A stretch of 64,000 nucleotides of DNA from Desulfosporosinus sp. HMP52 (GTDB taxonomy: Bacteria > Bacillota > Desulfitobacteriia > Desulfitobacteriales > Desulfitobacteriaceae), in assembly GCF_000765145.1 (NCBI RefSeq), contig NZ_JMGA01000018.1:1-64000 (forward strand), in the 5' to 3' direction. Positions 53,154-62,365 of the stretch are shown here, in pieces. A program made the position numbers and the translations under genes. The notes beneath the pieces are model-generated. The model made no database searches. It had not been told where the DNA came from and worked only from the letters and a program-made list of their open reading frames with translations. The number at the start of each line of letters is the position of its first letter. Position 1 is the stretch's first letter.

Positions 53154-53948
53154 ATGCGCCTAGTAGGGACTGCAATGTCTGGACTTCTAGCCCAGCAAAC
53201 TGCGATAGATACCATCGGAAACAACTTGGCAAATGCTAATACTCAGGGGTATAAGGCAAGTCAAATGGCTTTTGTTGAGGCATTATCCACCGAGGTGCGA
53301 TCAGGAAATACTGTAACCGAGCAAGATGGAAATGTAGTAGATACCTTCGATGTAGGTGCAGGAGTGCTTTATGGCTCCAGCAGTATAAACCTTCAACAAG
53401 GAAATTTAAGTAACACTGAGCGTGTCTGGGATCTAGGAATAGAAGGATCTGGTTTTTTTCAGGTTCAGACTTCCAATGGAGAAACGAGCTATACTCGAGT
53501 AGGAGCATTTCAGATAGATGCAAACAGACAGCTTGCTGATATGCAAGGAAATGTGGTTCAACCGGCAATTATGATCCCTGAAGGTGCATCCGATATAGTG
53601 GTAGCTGAGAACGGGGAGATAACCGGAGTAATAGACGGGGAGCCTATGACATTTGGTCAAATTACCCTCGTTGGCTTCCAGAATCCCGGGGGTTTACAGA
53701 GAGCAGAAAACAACCTTTTTCTTGCTACAGAAAACTCTGGACAGCCGCTGACTGGACAACCGGGAAGCCCTTTGGTAGGTAATCAGGTTTTAGGGGTTGT
53801 TCGCAGTCATTCTCTGGAACAATCAAACGTAGACATTGCAGCCTCTATGACCGATCTCATCCAGGCTCAAAGGGCTTATCAAGCAAATGCCAGGCTAGTC
53901 CAGGATGGAGATAAAATGTGGGGGATTGCTAATTCCATGAGGAGGTAA
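53154..53948 (+). CDS. flgG: Flagellar distal rod protein FlgG
   Basis: Rod subunit, 264 aa. MSGLLAQQTAIDTIGNNLAN at the N-terminus, the FlgG-type NPGGLQRAENNLFLATENSG and C-terminal QSNVDIAASMTDLIQAQRAY. SD CGGAGG, 38 nt after flgE. FlgF is the alternative, but the NPGGLQ block favours FlgG. Confidence 0.88.
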   Translation: MRLVGTAMSGLLAQQTAIDTIGNNLANANTQGYKASQMAFVEALSTEVRSGNTVTEQDGNVVDTFDVGAGVLYGSSSINLQQGNLSNTERVWDLGIEGSGFFQVQTSNGETSYTRVGAFQIDANRQLADMQGNVVQPAIMIPEGASDIVVAENGEITGVIDGEPMTFGQITLVGFQNPGGLQRAENNLFLATENSGQPLTGQPGSPLVGNQVLGVVRSHSLEQSNVDIAASMTDLIQAQRAYQANARLVQDGDKMWGIANSMRR

Positions 53949-53952
53949 GGTC

Positions 53953-54357
53953 ATGGCAGGTTGGTTAGACAGACCTGTACTAAACGTTTTGCAGACAGGA
54001 CTTGATGCCTCGTCATTGAGGCAACAGGTTCTGTCTAATAACGTTGCAAATATTGATACTCCCAACTTTAAACGATCAGATGTTAATTTTCAATTGGCTC
54101 TCGGTGCTGCCTTAGGTGAAGAAAGTCCGGTCTTACAAATGAAGCAGACCTCACCTAAACACTTAAGCAGTATTTCTGCTGAGATCGATGCATTAGGGAT
54201 TGTCACGGATCGAACCACTTCGTTGCGTAATGATGGAAATAATGTGGACATCGATCGAGAGATGGCTAATGTCGCTGAAAATGGCTTGTATTATAACTCC
54301 CTTACTCGAGCTATCTCATCACAATTAGGCTTGATGAGAATGGTTCTTAAGGGATAA
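53953..54357 (+). CDS. flgB: Flagellar proximal rod protein FlgB
   Basis: Rod subunit, 134 aa, with VLSNNVANIDTPNFKRSDV and DIDREMANVAENGLYYNSL. It is separated from flgC (28725) by 25 kb and lies between two FlgF/FlgG-family genes, which is unusual because flgB and flgC are normally adjacent. Confidence 0.94.
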   Translation: MAGWLDRPVLNVLQTGLDASSLRQQVLSNNVANIDTPNFKRSDVNFQLALGAALGEESPVLQMKQTSPKHLSSISAEIDALGIVTDRTTSLRNDGNNVDIDREMANVAENGLYYNSLTRAISSQLGLMRMVLKG

Positions 54358-54369
54358 AGGGGGATAGAA

Positions 54370-55116
54370 ATGATACGCGGATTATATACTTCAGCTACAG
54401 GAATGATAGCCGCACAAACGCAAAGCGAAGTCATCGGGGATAATGTTGTCAATATAAAGACTGCCGGCTTCAAAGAACAGCTTGCCAGTAATATTTCTTT
54501 TCCCTCCAAACAGATTTATCGTACTGGGGGAAATAGTACTTCTGAAGCTCTAGCTCTTGGTAAAATGGGAACAGGTTTAGGAGTTGACCAAGTAACCAGA
54601 TCGAATGTTCAAGGAGCCCTTGATGTTACAGATGTCAAGACGGACTTAGCTCTTAAGACATTAGGATACTTCGTAGTCCAGACTCCGGACGGAGATCGAT
54701 ATACTCGTAATGGGCATTTCCAGTTAGATAGCGAAGGAATGCTTCGAACAGCAGAGGGCTTTACAGTTCAAGGGGAAGAAGGCCCAATAGGCCCATTGAG
54801 TTCCGATTTTAGAGTTAGTTCTGAGGGTGTGATTTCTGATCAGGGTCAGGATGTTAATCGTTTGCGTATTGTTGAGATTCCTGAAGAAGCTTTACAAAGG
54901 GAAGGCCAATCCATATATAATGCAACTGAAGGTGTTCAAGCATTGGTTGGGGCTCAGGTTCAACAGGGTGCAATTGAAAGATCTAACGTAGATCTTTCCG
55001 GACAATTGGTAAATATGATGTCAGTTATGAAAGCATATGAAGCCAATCAAAAAGTAATTCAAACTCAAGATGAATTGTTAGGAAAAGCAGTTAATGAGGT
55101 CGGAAAGATATATTAA
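54370..55116 (+). CDS. flgF: FlgF-type rod protein
   Basis: A 248-aa rod/hook-basal body protein (MIRGLYTSATGMIAAQTQSE; IERSNVDLSGQLVNMMSVMK). It is a second member of the FlgF/FlgG group next to FlgG. FlgF, or the Bacillus FlhO/FlhP type, is the likely identity. SD AAGGGGG. Confidence 0.85.
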   Translation: MIRGLYTSATGMIAAQTQSEVIGDNVVNIKTAGFKEQLASNISFPSKQIYRTGGNSTSEALALGKMGTGLGVDQVTRSNVQGALDVTDVKTDLALKTLGYFVVQTPDGDRYTRNGHFQLDSEGMLRTAEGFTVQGEEGPIGPLSSDFRVSSEGVISDQGQDVNRLRIVEIPEEALQREGQSIYNATEGVQALVGAQVQQGAIERSNVDLSGQLVNMMSVMKAYEANQKVIQTQDELLGKAVNEVGKIY

Positions 55117-55230
55117 TAATTATTAACTAATTCCTGAACCAATTCTGGAAAACAATGAGGTACAAGGCTTAAACCGCCTAGTTACCTAAGAGTATAATTC
55201 CCCTATTACTTCTAGATTGGAGGTTACTCC

Positions 55231-55887
55231 GTGAACATTGCCCAAATGCTCCTTTTATATCAACTTAAAGAAATGAATTCTTCTTGGCAGTCTCCTCAAA
55301 CTGATAGGATGAATCTGTCCGGTTCAAGTGACAGCAATAGTACAGATTCCTTTTTATTTGCGACTTTACTAAAGGCAGCTCTAGGAGGAGAGGGGAATGC
55401 ATCTCAAGGGTTTAACAATCTATTTCAATCTTCATCAAGAGTTGTCCAGGAAAGTTACAACAATCCTCGAACCCCAGAGGTTAAAGGCAGTAACTCAGGT
55501 AATCTAGATCAGCTGATTAATTCTATGGCTCAAAAATATGGAGTAGATCCTAATCTGATTCAGGAAGTTGTCAAAGCAGAGTCGGGGTTTAATCCAAAGG
55601 CAACCTCACCAGCTGGGGCTATGGGCTTAATGCAGCTAATGCCGGGGACGGCAGCTTCTTATGGAGTAAATAATGCCTACGACCCTACACAAAACTTAGA
55701 TGGGGGAACACATTTCCTGAAAGATTTGCTCAATCGCTTTCAAGGGAATATCCCGCTAAGCCTTGCAGCATATAATGCTGGCCCAGGCGCGGTGGAAAAA
55801 TATAATGGAATTCCACCATATAAGGAAACTCAGGCCTATGTACAAAAGATTATGGGGGGGTTGCACAAGAAAAGTTGGGAAGCTTAA
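55231..55887 (+). CDS. Lytic transglycosylase (SLT family), flagellar
   Basis: Peptidoglycan-cleaving enzyme, 218 aa. A disordered N-terminal part (about 95 residues) leads to the SLT domain with the catalytic Glu in [14 protein letters not shown], then [13 protein letters not shown] and [13 protein letters not shown]. No signal peptide is visible, so it may leave through the flagellar export gate, as FlgJ-type muramidases do. GTG start, SD TGGAGG. Confidence 0.92.
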   Translation: MNIAQMLLLYQLKEMNSSWQSPQTDRMNLSGSSDSNSTDSFLFATLLKAALGGEGNASQGFNNLFQSSSRVVQESYNNPRTPEVKGSNSGNLDQLINSMAQKYGVDPNLIQEVVKAESGFNPKATSPAGAMGLMQLMPGTAASYGVNNAYDPTQNLDGGTHFLKDLLNRFQGNIPLSLAAYNAGPGAVEKYNGIPPYKETQAYVQKIMGGLHKKSWEA

Positions 55888-55941
55888 GTTAAGAAAGAGG
55901 GCCTAGTCCATGGTTAGGTTCAAAGAAGAGGAGAGATCAAT

Positions 55942-57465
55942 TTGATAAAAGGCATAAAGAGAATAATGGGCATAGCACTACTGGGTTTTGTTTTTGCGCT
56001 GTTACCGGCAAGTATTGTACAAGCAGCGGGTATTATCGTCGATCCCGATGTTTTAAGTGCTATAAGTATTGGTGACATTACATCTGTTAACGGAAAGCCT
56101 TCTATTGAAGTCACTAATCTGCCAGTGGGTGCAACAGTAAAGATTTATGATCAAGCTTCTGACGGGAAGTTATTAGGTAGTGCAGCAGTTAAAACAGGGC
56201 AAGCTAGTGTAATTATCAGTTTGTCAAATATTAGCACAGATGTATATGTATCGGTTACTTTGGAAAGTGCCAGGTCAGTAGTAACAATGAAAGCAACGGA
56301 AGAACTAGAACCCGAGTGCATCACCGTTGATAACAATGCCGGTGCTGCGGATATAGTAACTGTTTCAGATTTAGAGGCCGGCGATATTATTAAAGTATAT
56401 GACGAGGCTGGGGCCAAATTATTAGGAAAAGCCACTGTCTCGAAAGGCAAGACCGAAACAACTGTTAGCATACCACAATTAGGAAGCGATGAAGGTGAAA
56501 TAACGGTTAGCGTAACAAGAGTTGGTAACAAAGAATCCGACAAGTGTACGAAGGCCTTTGACGAAGAGTCCTATACATATGAACTGGCAGAGCATAATAT
56601 TACTATAGTAAATAATGCAGGTATAGTAGATACTGTAACAGTCACTGATGATGAAGAGAGTAGCATTCTCGAAGTTGGAGATATTGTCAAAGTCTATAAT
56701 CAAACAGGAACGAAATTGTTAGGAAAATCTACAGCAATCAAAGGGAAAAATGAATCTGTGGTTGCCGTAGTGAACATTCGACAATTAGGTACAGATGCAG
56801 GAGAAGTCCAGGTATCTGTAACTAGTAAAGGGAAAAGAGAATCAGAGATATGTCTGAAAGATTTTCCTGATGAAGCTAAATCAGAGGAGCTCTCTGAAAT
56901 TACAGTTCAGAACAACTTAGGTAGTAATGATAAGATTATTGTTTCTGAACTAAATGCTGGCGATATTGTTAAAGTTTACAGTGAATTAGGAAAATTATTA
57001 GGTAAGGCTACTGTTGCAACCGGTAAAACTGAAACTGTGGTTACCATTCGACAATTAGGTAATGGTGCAGGTTCAGTTTGGGTATCTGTCACAAGCAGGG
57101 GGAAACAAGAGTCTAACAAAGTCGAACAAGCCTATGATTCTGAAAGTGACATAGATGTACCGACTGCGATGGTAAGTGATCTATCATTTACAGATACTGA
57201 TACTGACATAGATCAAATTGGTGGCGAAATTTCTTGGACAGCTCCAGACGATGTTTCTGATGTAACTCACTATGAAATCTACACATCAACTAATGGAACC
57301 ACAAAAGGAACAAAATTAGCAAAAGTAACTGTTGGAACGAATACCTATGCAATTGCGGAAAATACCAATTTAAACGGTGTAACACATATTGCGGTTTTCA
57401 CGTTGAATTCAGCTGGTCTAGCCGCTGAGGGGGTATTTGAATCAATCATTGACGTAATTGATTGA
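55942..57465 (+). CDS. Secreted repeat protein of unknown function
   Basis: A 507-aa protein with a Sec signal peptide (IMGIALLGFVFALLPASIVQA). Four related modules of about 85-100 residues follow. Each contains a DIVKVY or TVKIYD strand, then KLLGKATV (or KLLGSAAV), a K/G-TETVVTIRQLG type strand and a VSVTSRGKQES end (N-terminal copy most divergent). A fibronectin-III-like C-terminal domain ends the protein (SWTAPDDVSDVTHYEIYTST). Few Cys. TTG start, SD AGGAGAG. Last gene of the run; I cannot name a family. An adhesive or envelope role is a guess. Confidence 0.8.
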   Translation: MIKGIKRIMGIALLGFVFALLPASIVQAAGIIVDPDVLSAISIGDITSVNGKPSIEVTNLPVGATVKIYDQASDGKLLGSAAVKTGQASVIISLSNISTDVYVSVTLESARSVVTMKATEELEPECITVDNNAGAADIVTVSDLEAGDIIKVYDEAGAKLLGKATVSKGKTETTVSIPQLGSDEGEITVSVTRVGNKESDKCTKAFDEESYTYELAEHNITIVNNAGIVDTVTVTDDEESSILEVGDIVKVYNQTGTKLLGKSTAIKGKNESVVAVVNIRQLGTDAGEVQVSVTSKGKRESEICLKDFPDEAKSEELSEITVQNNLGSNDKIIVSELNAGDIVKVYSELGKLLGKATVATGKTETVVTIRQLGNGAGSVWVSVTSRGKQESNKVEQAYDSESDIDVPTAMVSDLSFTDTDTDIDQIGGEISWTAPDDVSDVTHYEIYTSTNGTTKGTKLAKVTVGTNTYAIAENTNLNGVTHIAVFTLNSAGLAAEGVFESIIDVID

Positions 57466-57836
57466 TTTTCAAATGCCAATAAACTATAACTGTGTTTAGT
57501 AAGATTTTTCTGCTTAAAGTTGGGTTGTAAGGTGAACATGGCATATACTATACTCAAACCTTCTTGCAGTGGGAGCAAAGAACAATTTGTTAAGGCAGAA
57601 TAGTATTAGAGCCGTTTGATTTTATTGTTCATAATTAAGAGGTTTTAATTAGCACTATTACCAATTGTGGGGAGCGTGGAATACCGCTCCTCATTTCATA
57701 TTTCAACTACCATAAAATTTCTGTAGAAGAGAAGGAGATTATGACTCTTTAGCGAATTTTATAGTTGAAAGGGTAAGAATTATTGGGTGTTTAGATAAAT
57801 CACAGTATTTTAGTCGATTCTGTAAAGGGGTAGGAA
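57466..57836. other. Intergenic region after the secreted repeat protein
   Basis: No gene supported. It contains an imperfect hairpin with a GGAGCG/CGCTCC core (57669-57692) and a T-rich tail, a possible terminator of the flagellar operon. Otherwise AT-rich with nothing recognised. Confidence 0.4.
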
Positions 57837-58283
57837 ATGGCAGACTATTATGGCTATCTATGGAGTACGACTTGGCCCAATTTAGGCGTACTCTTTTTGA
57901 TATTCGGAGTTATACTTTCCAGATTAGTTTGGAAATTTGTCATTACATGGCGTAATGCTCGCCATGTCTGGGGTTTCTTGCTCTTGTCGCTGAAAATGGT
58001 AATTTGGGTAGGGGTATTAGGCGTATATACTCAATTATTATTGTTTTCCCAGCCGGATTGGTTTGCTAAGCCAGGCCTGATTGAAGGTTCCGTTCAAGGA
58101 AAGAGCTTTGACTCAGCTTCAAACATATATAGTGTGGATATACGTAGTGGGACTGATCAAACGAAATTGTATATAGATTTTTTTGTTTATCAACGATTAA
58201 ATATTGATGATCAAGTTAAGCTAATGTATTTGCCTATGAGGCGTGAGGTTATACGATGTGAAATAGTTAGCAGTTTGCTCTAA
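57837..58283 (+). CDS. Unknown membrane protein with a small C-terminal domain
   Basis: A 148-aa protein. Two helices (LGVLFLIFGVILSRLVWKFV; FLLLSLKMVIWVGVLGVYT) come first. A domain of about 75 residues follows, rich in beta-prone residues (SNIYSVDIRSGTDQTKLYID). SD AAGGGG upstream. No family recognised. Confidence 0.65.
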   Translation: MADYYGYLWSTTWPNLGVLFLIFGVILSRLVWKFVITWRNARHVWGFLLLSLKMVIWVGVLGVYTQLLLFSQPDWFAKPGLIEGSVQGKSFDSASNIYSVDIRSGTDQTKLYIDFFVYQRLNIDDQVKLMYLPMRREVIRCEIVSSLL

Positions 58284-58489
58284 AGTAAGTTGGCTGAACC
58301 TGGTTGGATAATCTGCGATCAGGGGGGATACTGACGGTTGCCAAAGTCTAAAATGGGAAAGACTATACCTCTGTGCCCTAAATCTAAACTTTCTATAACA
58401 AGGTGGGATAGATCGGACATGATGTTTTAATCCTCTAGGTGTATGAACAAAGTGCAATCTTATTGGATTTCACAGGAAAAGTCTTGGCG

Positions 58490-58530
58490 TAATATGCTAT
58501 AATGTGAATATGATAGAATATGTATATTCT
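58490..58530 (+). promoter_or_regulatory. Extended -10 promoter and palindrome upstream of mecA
   Basis: TGCTATAAT is an extended -10 (TATAAT at 58498-58503); no good -35 is seen. A palindrome AGAATAT-GT-ATATTCT (58515-58530) lies just past the expected start point and could be an operator. Confidence 0.5.
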
Positions 58531-58565
58531 AAAGTAAGAAGCGATGCGGAAAGGAGAGTGGGAAT

Positions 58566-59159
58566 ATGCGTGTCCAGAAAGTTAATGAGCATACCATCCG
58601 CATCTTTATCTCTTTAACAGAATTAACTGACAGGGATATTACGATGGCTGATCTTTTTCAGCGGTCAGCTAAGACGGAGCAATTGTTCTGGGAACTCATC
58701 GCGCAAGCAAGGGAAGAGGTTGAATTTAACCTAGATCAACCTTTCTGGATCCAGGCTACTGTGGCGACTAATGATGAGTTTGTGATAACAATTATGAAGC
58801 AAGAAGACCAAATTGAGGGTTCTGTTAAAGAGAAAGCTGGCCGAAAAGTATCCAGAGGCCGAATTACGGAATTGGTCTATGTTTTTAACGATTTTGAAGA
58901 TGTAATCTCGGCTATAGGAAGGTTACCGGAATTCGCCCAGCTTCGTTCGGGTTTGTATGAGTTCGAAAGCGAATACTATCTTGTACTCAATAGAATGGGT
59001 ACAGGCAAGAAAAGGTATTTGGCAGAAGCAATCCTTGATGAATACGGTGAAATCGTAGGTTTAACAAAGTCTTTCCTCACTGAACACGGAAAAGAAATAA
59101 TTCGAGAAAAAGCCGTGCAGACATTGAATGCAGCTTTCAATAAGCCGACAGAAAACTAG
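58566..59159 (+). CDS. mecA: Adaptor protein MecA
   Basis: ClpC adaptor, 197 aa. N-terminal VNEHTIRIFISLTELTDRDI is the usual substrate-binding part. A short charged linker leads to the C-terminal ClpC-binding domain with FNDFEDVISAIGRLPE. SD GGAAAGGAGAG. Monocistronic, with a terminator after it. Confidence 0.92.
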   Translation: MRVQKVNEHTIRIFISLTELTDRDITMADLFQRSAKTEQLFWELIAQAREEVEFNLDQPFWIQATVATNDEFVITIMKQEDQIEGSVKEKAGRKVSRGRITELVYVFNDFEDVISAIGRLPEFAQLRSGLYEFESEYYLVLNRMGTGKKRYLAEAILDEYGEIVGLTKSFLTEHGKEIIREKAVQTLNAAFNKPTEN

Positions 59160-59165
59160 ACTCAA

Positions 59166-59193
59166 AAAGGGAAGCAATATGCTTCCCTTTCTT
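59166..59193 (+). terminator. Terminator after mecA
   Basis: A perfect 10-bp stem AAAGGGAAGC / GCTTCCCTTT with a 5-nt loop, followed by CTT. Confidence 0.85.
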
Positions 59194-59328
59194 ATACTAG
59201 GCTTAAATCCTCACTCATCAGCCTGAACCTGAGGAATTTACCTTAGCCACCTTTTTTATGAAACAATGTTAGGTCTTTTGATCAGGGTTACAAAAAACAT
59301 AAATAGAAATATTATAGCCCTTTGACCA

Positions 59329-59538
59329 TTAGCCACAAGAGAAAATAGCAGGTATTTGACGTAAACAATTGATACATACGGTTTTGCCTTTGAATTTATG
59401 TATTCTCATAGTCTTACCGCAAAAGATACAAGGGGAGTATTGCTCTCTTGATTGTGGGCGTGCTTTGAAGGGAAGGATTACAGCTTGATGAGAGGGCTGT
59501 ATGATGGCGCAAGTTAAGTCCGGGCTAATATTAGACAT
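59329..59538 (-). CDS. Small zinc-ribbon protein
   Basis: A 69-aa protein with CIFCGKTMRIHKFKGKTVCI, then NC, i.e. a CxxC-x14-CxxC zinc site in the C-terminal half. The Shine-Dalgarno GAGGAGGT 6 nt from the ATG is strong. The Cys spacing resembles the sigma-G inhibitor Gin/CsfB of spore-formers, but the rest does not let me assign it. Confidence 0.65.
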   Translation of the reverse strand: MSNISPDLTCAIIQPSHQAVILPFKARPQSREQYSPCIFCGKTMRIHKFKGKTVCINCLRQIPAIFSCG

Positions 59539-59559
59539 GGAATACCTCCTCGAAATCAG

Positions 59560-59581
59560 AAGTCAAAGGTCAAAGGCAAGG
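59560..59581. repeat. Short heptad tract upstream of the zinc-ribbon gene
   Basis: AGTCAAA-GGTCAAA-GGCAAGG: again a 7-nt period, but a different sequence from the WCGAAYM tracts of the flagellar operon. Confidence 0.4.
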
Positions 59582-59725
59582 AGGCCTGATGACTATTGCT
59601 TCAGCAAGTGTGTTAGGTTTCCTTTATCATATGCTAATTCTGCTGTCGAAATCCTAAAAAGCTTGCGGGCTGGATTCAGGGAATTTGGTCGATAAAATAG
59701 TTTCCCTCTAAGGAGTTGATAATCA

Positions 59726-61138
59726 GTGGAACAAGAGATACTTAGGCGCTTAAGGGCTCTTCCGGCTGTTCATGAAGTGCTCTCTCGATTAGAAGATGAA
59801 ATAGAATTCAGTCCATTTATGGCGAATGAGGGTTGGACGCCTCGCATGACTCTGTATGTTCGACAGGTTCTACAAAGTATTAGGGAAGATATTAACCGAA
59901 ATTACGCTAATCCTTTTGAAGAATTTGAAGTTGCTCTGTGGCCCAACATAAAAAAAGAGCTTTTTAACAAGATGATTAAGGGTGAAACTAGTTTGCGGCG
60001 GGTAATTAATGCCACTGGAGTTGTTTTACATACAAATTGCGGCAGAGCCCTCTTGGCTCCGGAAGTGGCCCGATTTATTTCAGAACAGGCAGAACGATAC
60101 AGTAACCTTGAGTTAAATATTCAGACTGGAGAGCGGGGTTCACGCTACGTTCATGTGGAAGAGCTGCTTTGTAAGTTGACGGGTGCAGAAGCAGCGATGG
60201 TAGTTAATAATAATGCTGCGGCGGTTTTATTGATGATGAATACCTTTGCCCAAGGGAAAGAGGTTATCGTTTCCCGGGGTGAATTAGTAGAAGTTGGGGG
60301 CTCATTTAGAATTCCTGAGGTTCTAAAAGCTGGGGGAGCAAAGTTAGTAGAAGTCGGAGCTACCAATAAGACTTGGCTAAAGGACTATGAAGCTGCTATT
60401 AGTTCGGAAACAGCAATGCTTTTGAAAGTTCATACAAGTAATTACAGGGTGGAAGGATTTACTCATACTGTTTCAGGAGCGGAACTTGTAAAACTCGGAG
60501 AAGACAAGGGTCTGCCTGTGATGGAAGACTTAGGAAGCGGGAGTTTCTTCGATGGGGCTAATTTAGGTTTTCCACCAGAGCCAACTATTAAACAAACTGT
60601 TAAAGCGGGTCTCTCCCTTGTTACCTTCAGTGGAGATAAATTGCTTGGCGGACCACAGGCTGGCATTATTGTTGGCAAAAAAAGTTTTGTTCAACAATTA
60701 AGGGCAAATCAATTAACTCGAGCCTTAAGAGTTGATAAATTAACCTTAGCCGCATTAGAAGGAACTCTTCGCCTATATGACAACGGTGAATTTAATGAGA
60801 TTCCTGTTTGGAGGATGCTCTCTGCTCCTTTGGATAGACTATATGAAACTGGGTTTGAACTTTTTACGGCACTTCAGCGGAACCAAAAGATTGAAGTTAA
60901 GTTGCAAGAAGATGTCTCCCAGGTAGGTGGAGGAGCATGGCCAACGGTTGAGCTTCCTACCTGGGTATGTACTATTCGACCGAGAAAAGGAAGCGTTATT
61001 GAATTGGAGAAGTTTTTGCGCCTAGGTTCGGTTGCTATTCTGTCAAGAATTCATAAGGATTGGATAGTAATGGATGTTAGAACTTTTCTAAAGGATGATA
61101 GAGAGGAAGTTGTTAGGCGGTTAGAAGAGTGGGAGTAA
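59726..61138 (+). CDS. selA: L-seryl-tRNA(Sec) selenium transferase SelA
   Basis: Converts Ser-tRNA(Sec) to Sec-tRNA(Sec) with selenophosphate, 470 aa. PLP-dependent: the PLP lysine is in FSGDKLLGGPQAG (about residue 301). VINATGVVLHTNCGRALLAP and EDLGSGSF are typical. GTG start. SelD, the selenophosphate source, follows; selB and the tRNA(Sec) gene are not in this window. Confidence 0.96.
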   Translation: MEQEILRRLRALPAVHEVLSRLEDEIEFSPFMANEGWTPRMTLYVRQVLQSIREDINRNYANPFEEFEVALWPNIKKELFNKMIKGETSLRRVINATGVVLHTNCGRALLAPEVARFISEQAERYSNLELNIQTGERGSRYVHVEELLCKLTGAEAAMVVNNNAAAVLLMMNTFAQGKEVIVSRGELVEVGGSFRIPEVLKAGGAKLVEVGATNKTWLKDYEAAISSETAMLLKVHTSNYRVEGFTHTVSGAELVKLGEDKGLPVMEDLGSGSFFDGANLGFPPEPTIKQTVKAGLSLVTFSGDKLLGGPQAGIIVGKKSFVQQLRANQLTRALRVDKLTLAALEGTLRLYDNGEFNEIPVWRMLSAPLDRLYETGFELFTALQRNQKIEVKLQEDVSQVGGGAWPTVELPTWVCTIRPRKGSVIELEKFLRLGSVAILSRIHKDWIVMDVRTFLKDDREEVVRRLEEWE

Positions 61139-61166
61139 TAAAAATGTAAGTTGGTTTGGAGAGTTG

Positions 61167-61194
61167 TTGACGTAGCATAATTACAAGTTATAAT
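61167..61194 (+). promoter_or_regulatory. Sigma-A-type promoter of selD
   Basis: TTGACG (61167-61172), 16-nt spacer, TATAAT (61189-61194), about 48 nt before the selD ATG. Confidence 0.6.
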
Positions 61195-61242
61195 TAAAGG
61201 GTGATATTTTGTGATAATTAATATAACAAGGTGGTGTTGAAG

Positions 61243-62325
61243 ATGGATCTGAATATCTCCCAGAATGTAACGACAGATAAGGTTAGGTTGACCCAGTTGT
61301 CTACCAAAGCTGGCTGAGGATGCAAGATAGGTCCTTCGGACCTAGCGCAAGTATTGCGCTATTTACCGCCTAATCAAGAGGATGCTAACCTTTTAGTAGG
61401 CATGGAAACTTCTGACGATGCCGGGGTTTACCGGATTAATGCAGAACAAGCCATTGTACAAAGTGTTGATTTCTTCACTCCAGTTGTAGATGATCCTTAT
61501 GCTTTCGGTCAGATAGCTGCCGCAAATGCGCTGAGTGACATTTATGCAATGGGGGCTAAGCCACTTACTGCTATGAACTTAGTTTCTTTCCCGGTGAAGA
61601 AACTTGACATGGAAGTTTTAGCGAAGATTTTGCAAGGTGGCAGTGATAAGATTCGAGAATCCGGAGCGATACTTGTAGGCGGACACTCTATTGATGATCC
61701 TGAACCCAAATACGGTTTGTCAGTTACGGGGATTGTGCACCCAGACCATGTTTTGTCTAATGCTAAAGCTAAGCCAGGGGATGTTTTGGTATTTACTAAG
61801 CCTCTGGGGGTTGGAATTATTACTACCGGGATAAAACGTGGCATTGTCTCACCTGAGGCGGAAGCTGAAGTCATTAAAGTTATGGCAACTCTAAATAAGG
61901 GGGCTGCTGAAGCGGCAATCTCTGTCGGGGTTCATGCTGTGACGGATGTCACAGGCTTCGGACTGTTAGGCCATCTGCACGAAATGCTGGAGGCAAGTGG
62001 CTGTAGTGCAGATATCTATGCAGAGGCTGTACCGGTTTTAGATAGTGTTTGGGATTGTATCCAACAAAAAGCCATTCCGGGTGGGACTCAGGCTAACCGA
62101 CGTCATCTTGAGAATAAAGTGGATTTTGAGGAGAAGGTTTCAGAAGAACTGAGAATTGTCTTCTTTGATGCCATTACCTCCGGCGGGTTGCTAATCTCTG
62201 TTCCTGAAGATCGTGTTGAGTTACTGATTAAGGAACTACAGGCCAATAACACTCCTGCTGCTGCCGTAATCGGACGAGTTAATCAAGGCGAGCATGGTAG
62301 AATTGCGGTTTCCAGTCGTGCATGA
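61243..62325 (+). CDS. selD: Selenide, water dikinase SelD, selenocysteine-containing
   Basis: Makes selenophosphate from selenide and ATP, 360 aa. The true start is ATG 61243 (AAGGTGG upstream). Codon 25 is TGA (61315-61317) in the catalytic position: STKAG-U-GCK, where other SelD proteins have Cys or Sec. A TGA-stop reading would remove the catalytic loop and leave only a TTG-started fragment from 61354. ATP-binding block ETSDDAGVYRIN follows. A SECIS-like hairpin lies right after the TGA. Confidence 0.95.
61328..61360 (+). promoter_or_regulatory. Bacterial SECIS element in selD
   Basis: Eleven bases after the UGA a 7-bp stem TAGGTCC / GGACCTA with a TTC loop begins; its apex is about 18 nt from the UGA, suited to SelB. 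A second perfect hairpin AGCGCAA-GTA-TTGCGCT (61344-61360) follows directly. Confidence 0.75.
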
Positions 62326-62365
62326 TAAAATACCGCTGTACTGGTAAGGTAGCGGAGGGATAGAG

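Noticed and set aside
55140-55200. Possible c-di-GMP (GEMM) riboswitch before the lytic transglycosylase
   Set aside because: GGCTTAAACCGCC and GTTACC look like the P1b side, but the conserved GCAAACC and ACGCAAAGCC blocks are missing.
61354-62325. SelD as a 323-aa protein from a TTG start
   Set aside because: It would lack the catalytic loop; reading TGA 61315 as selenocysteine gives the full family N-terminus with a good ribosome site.
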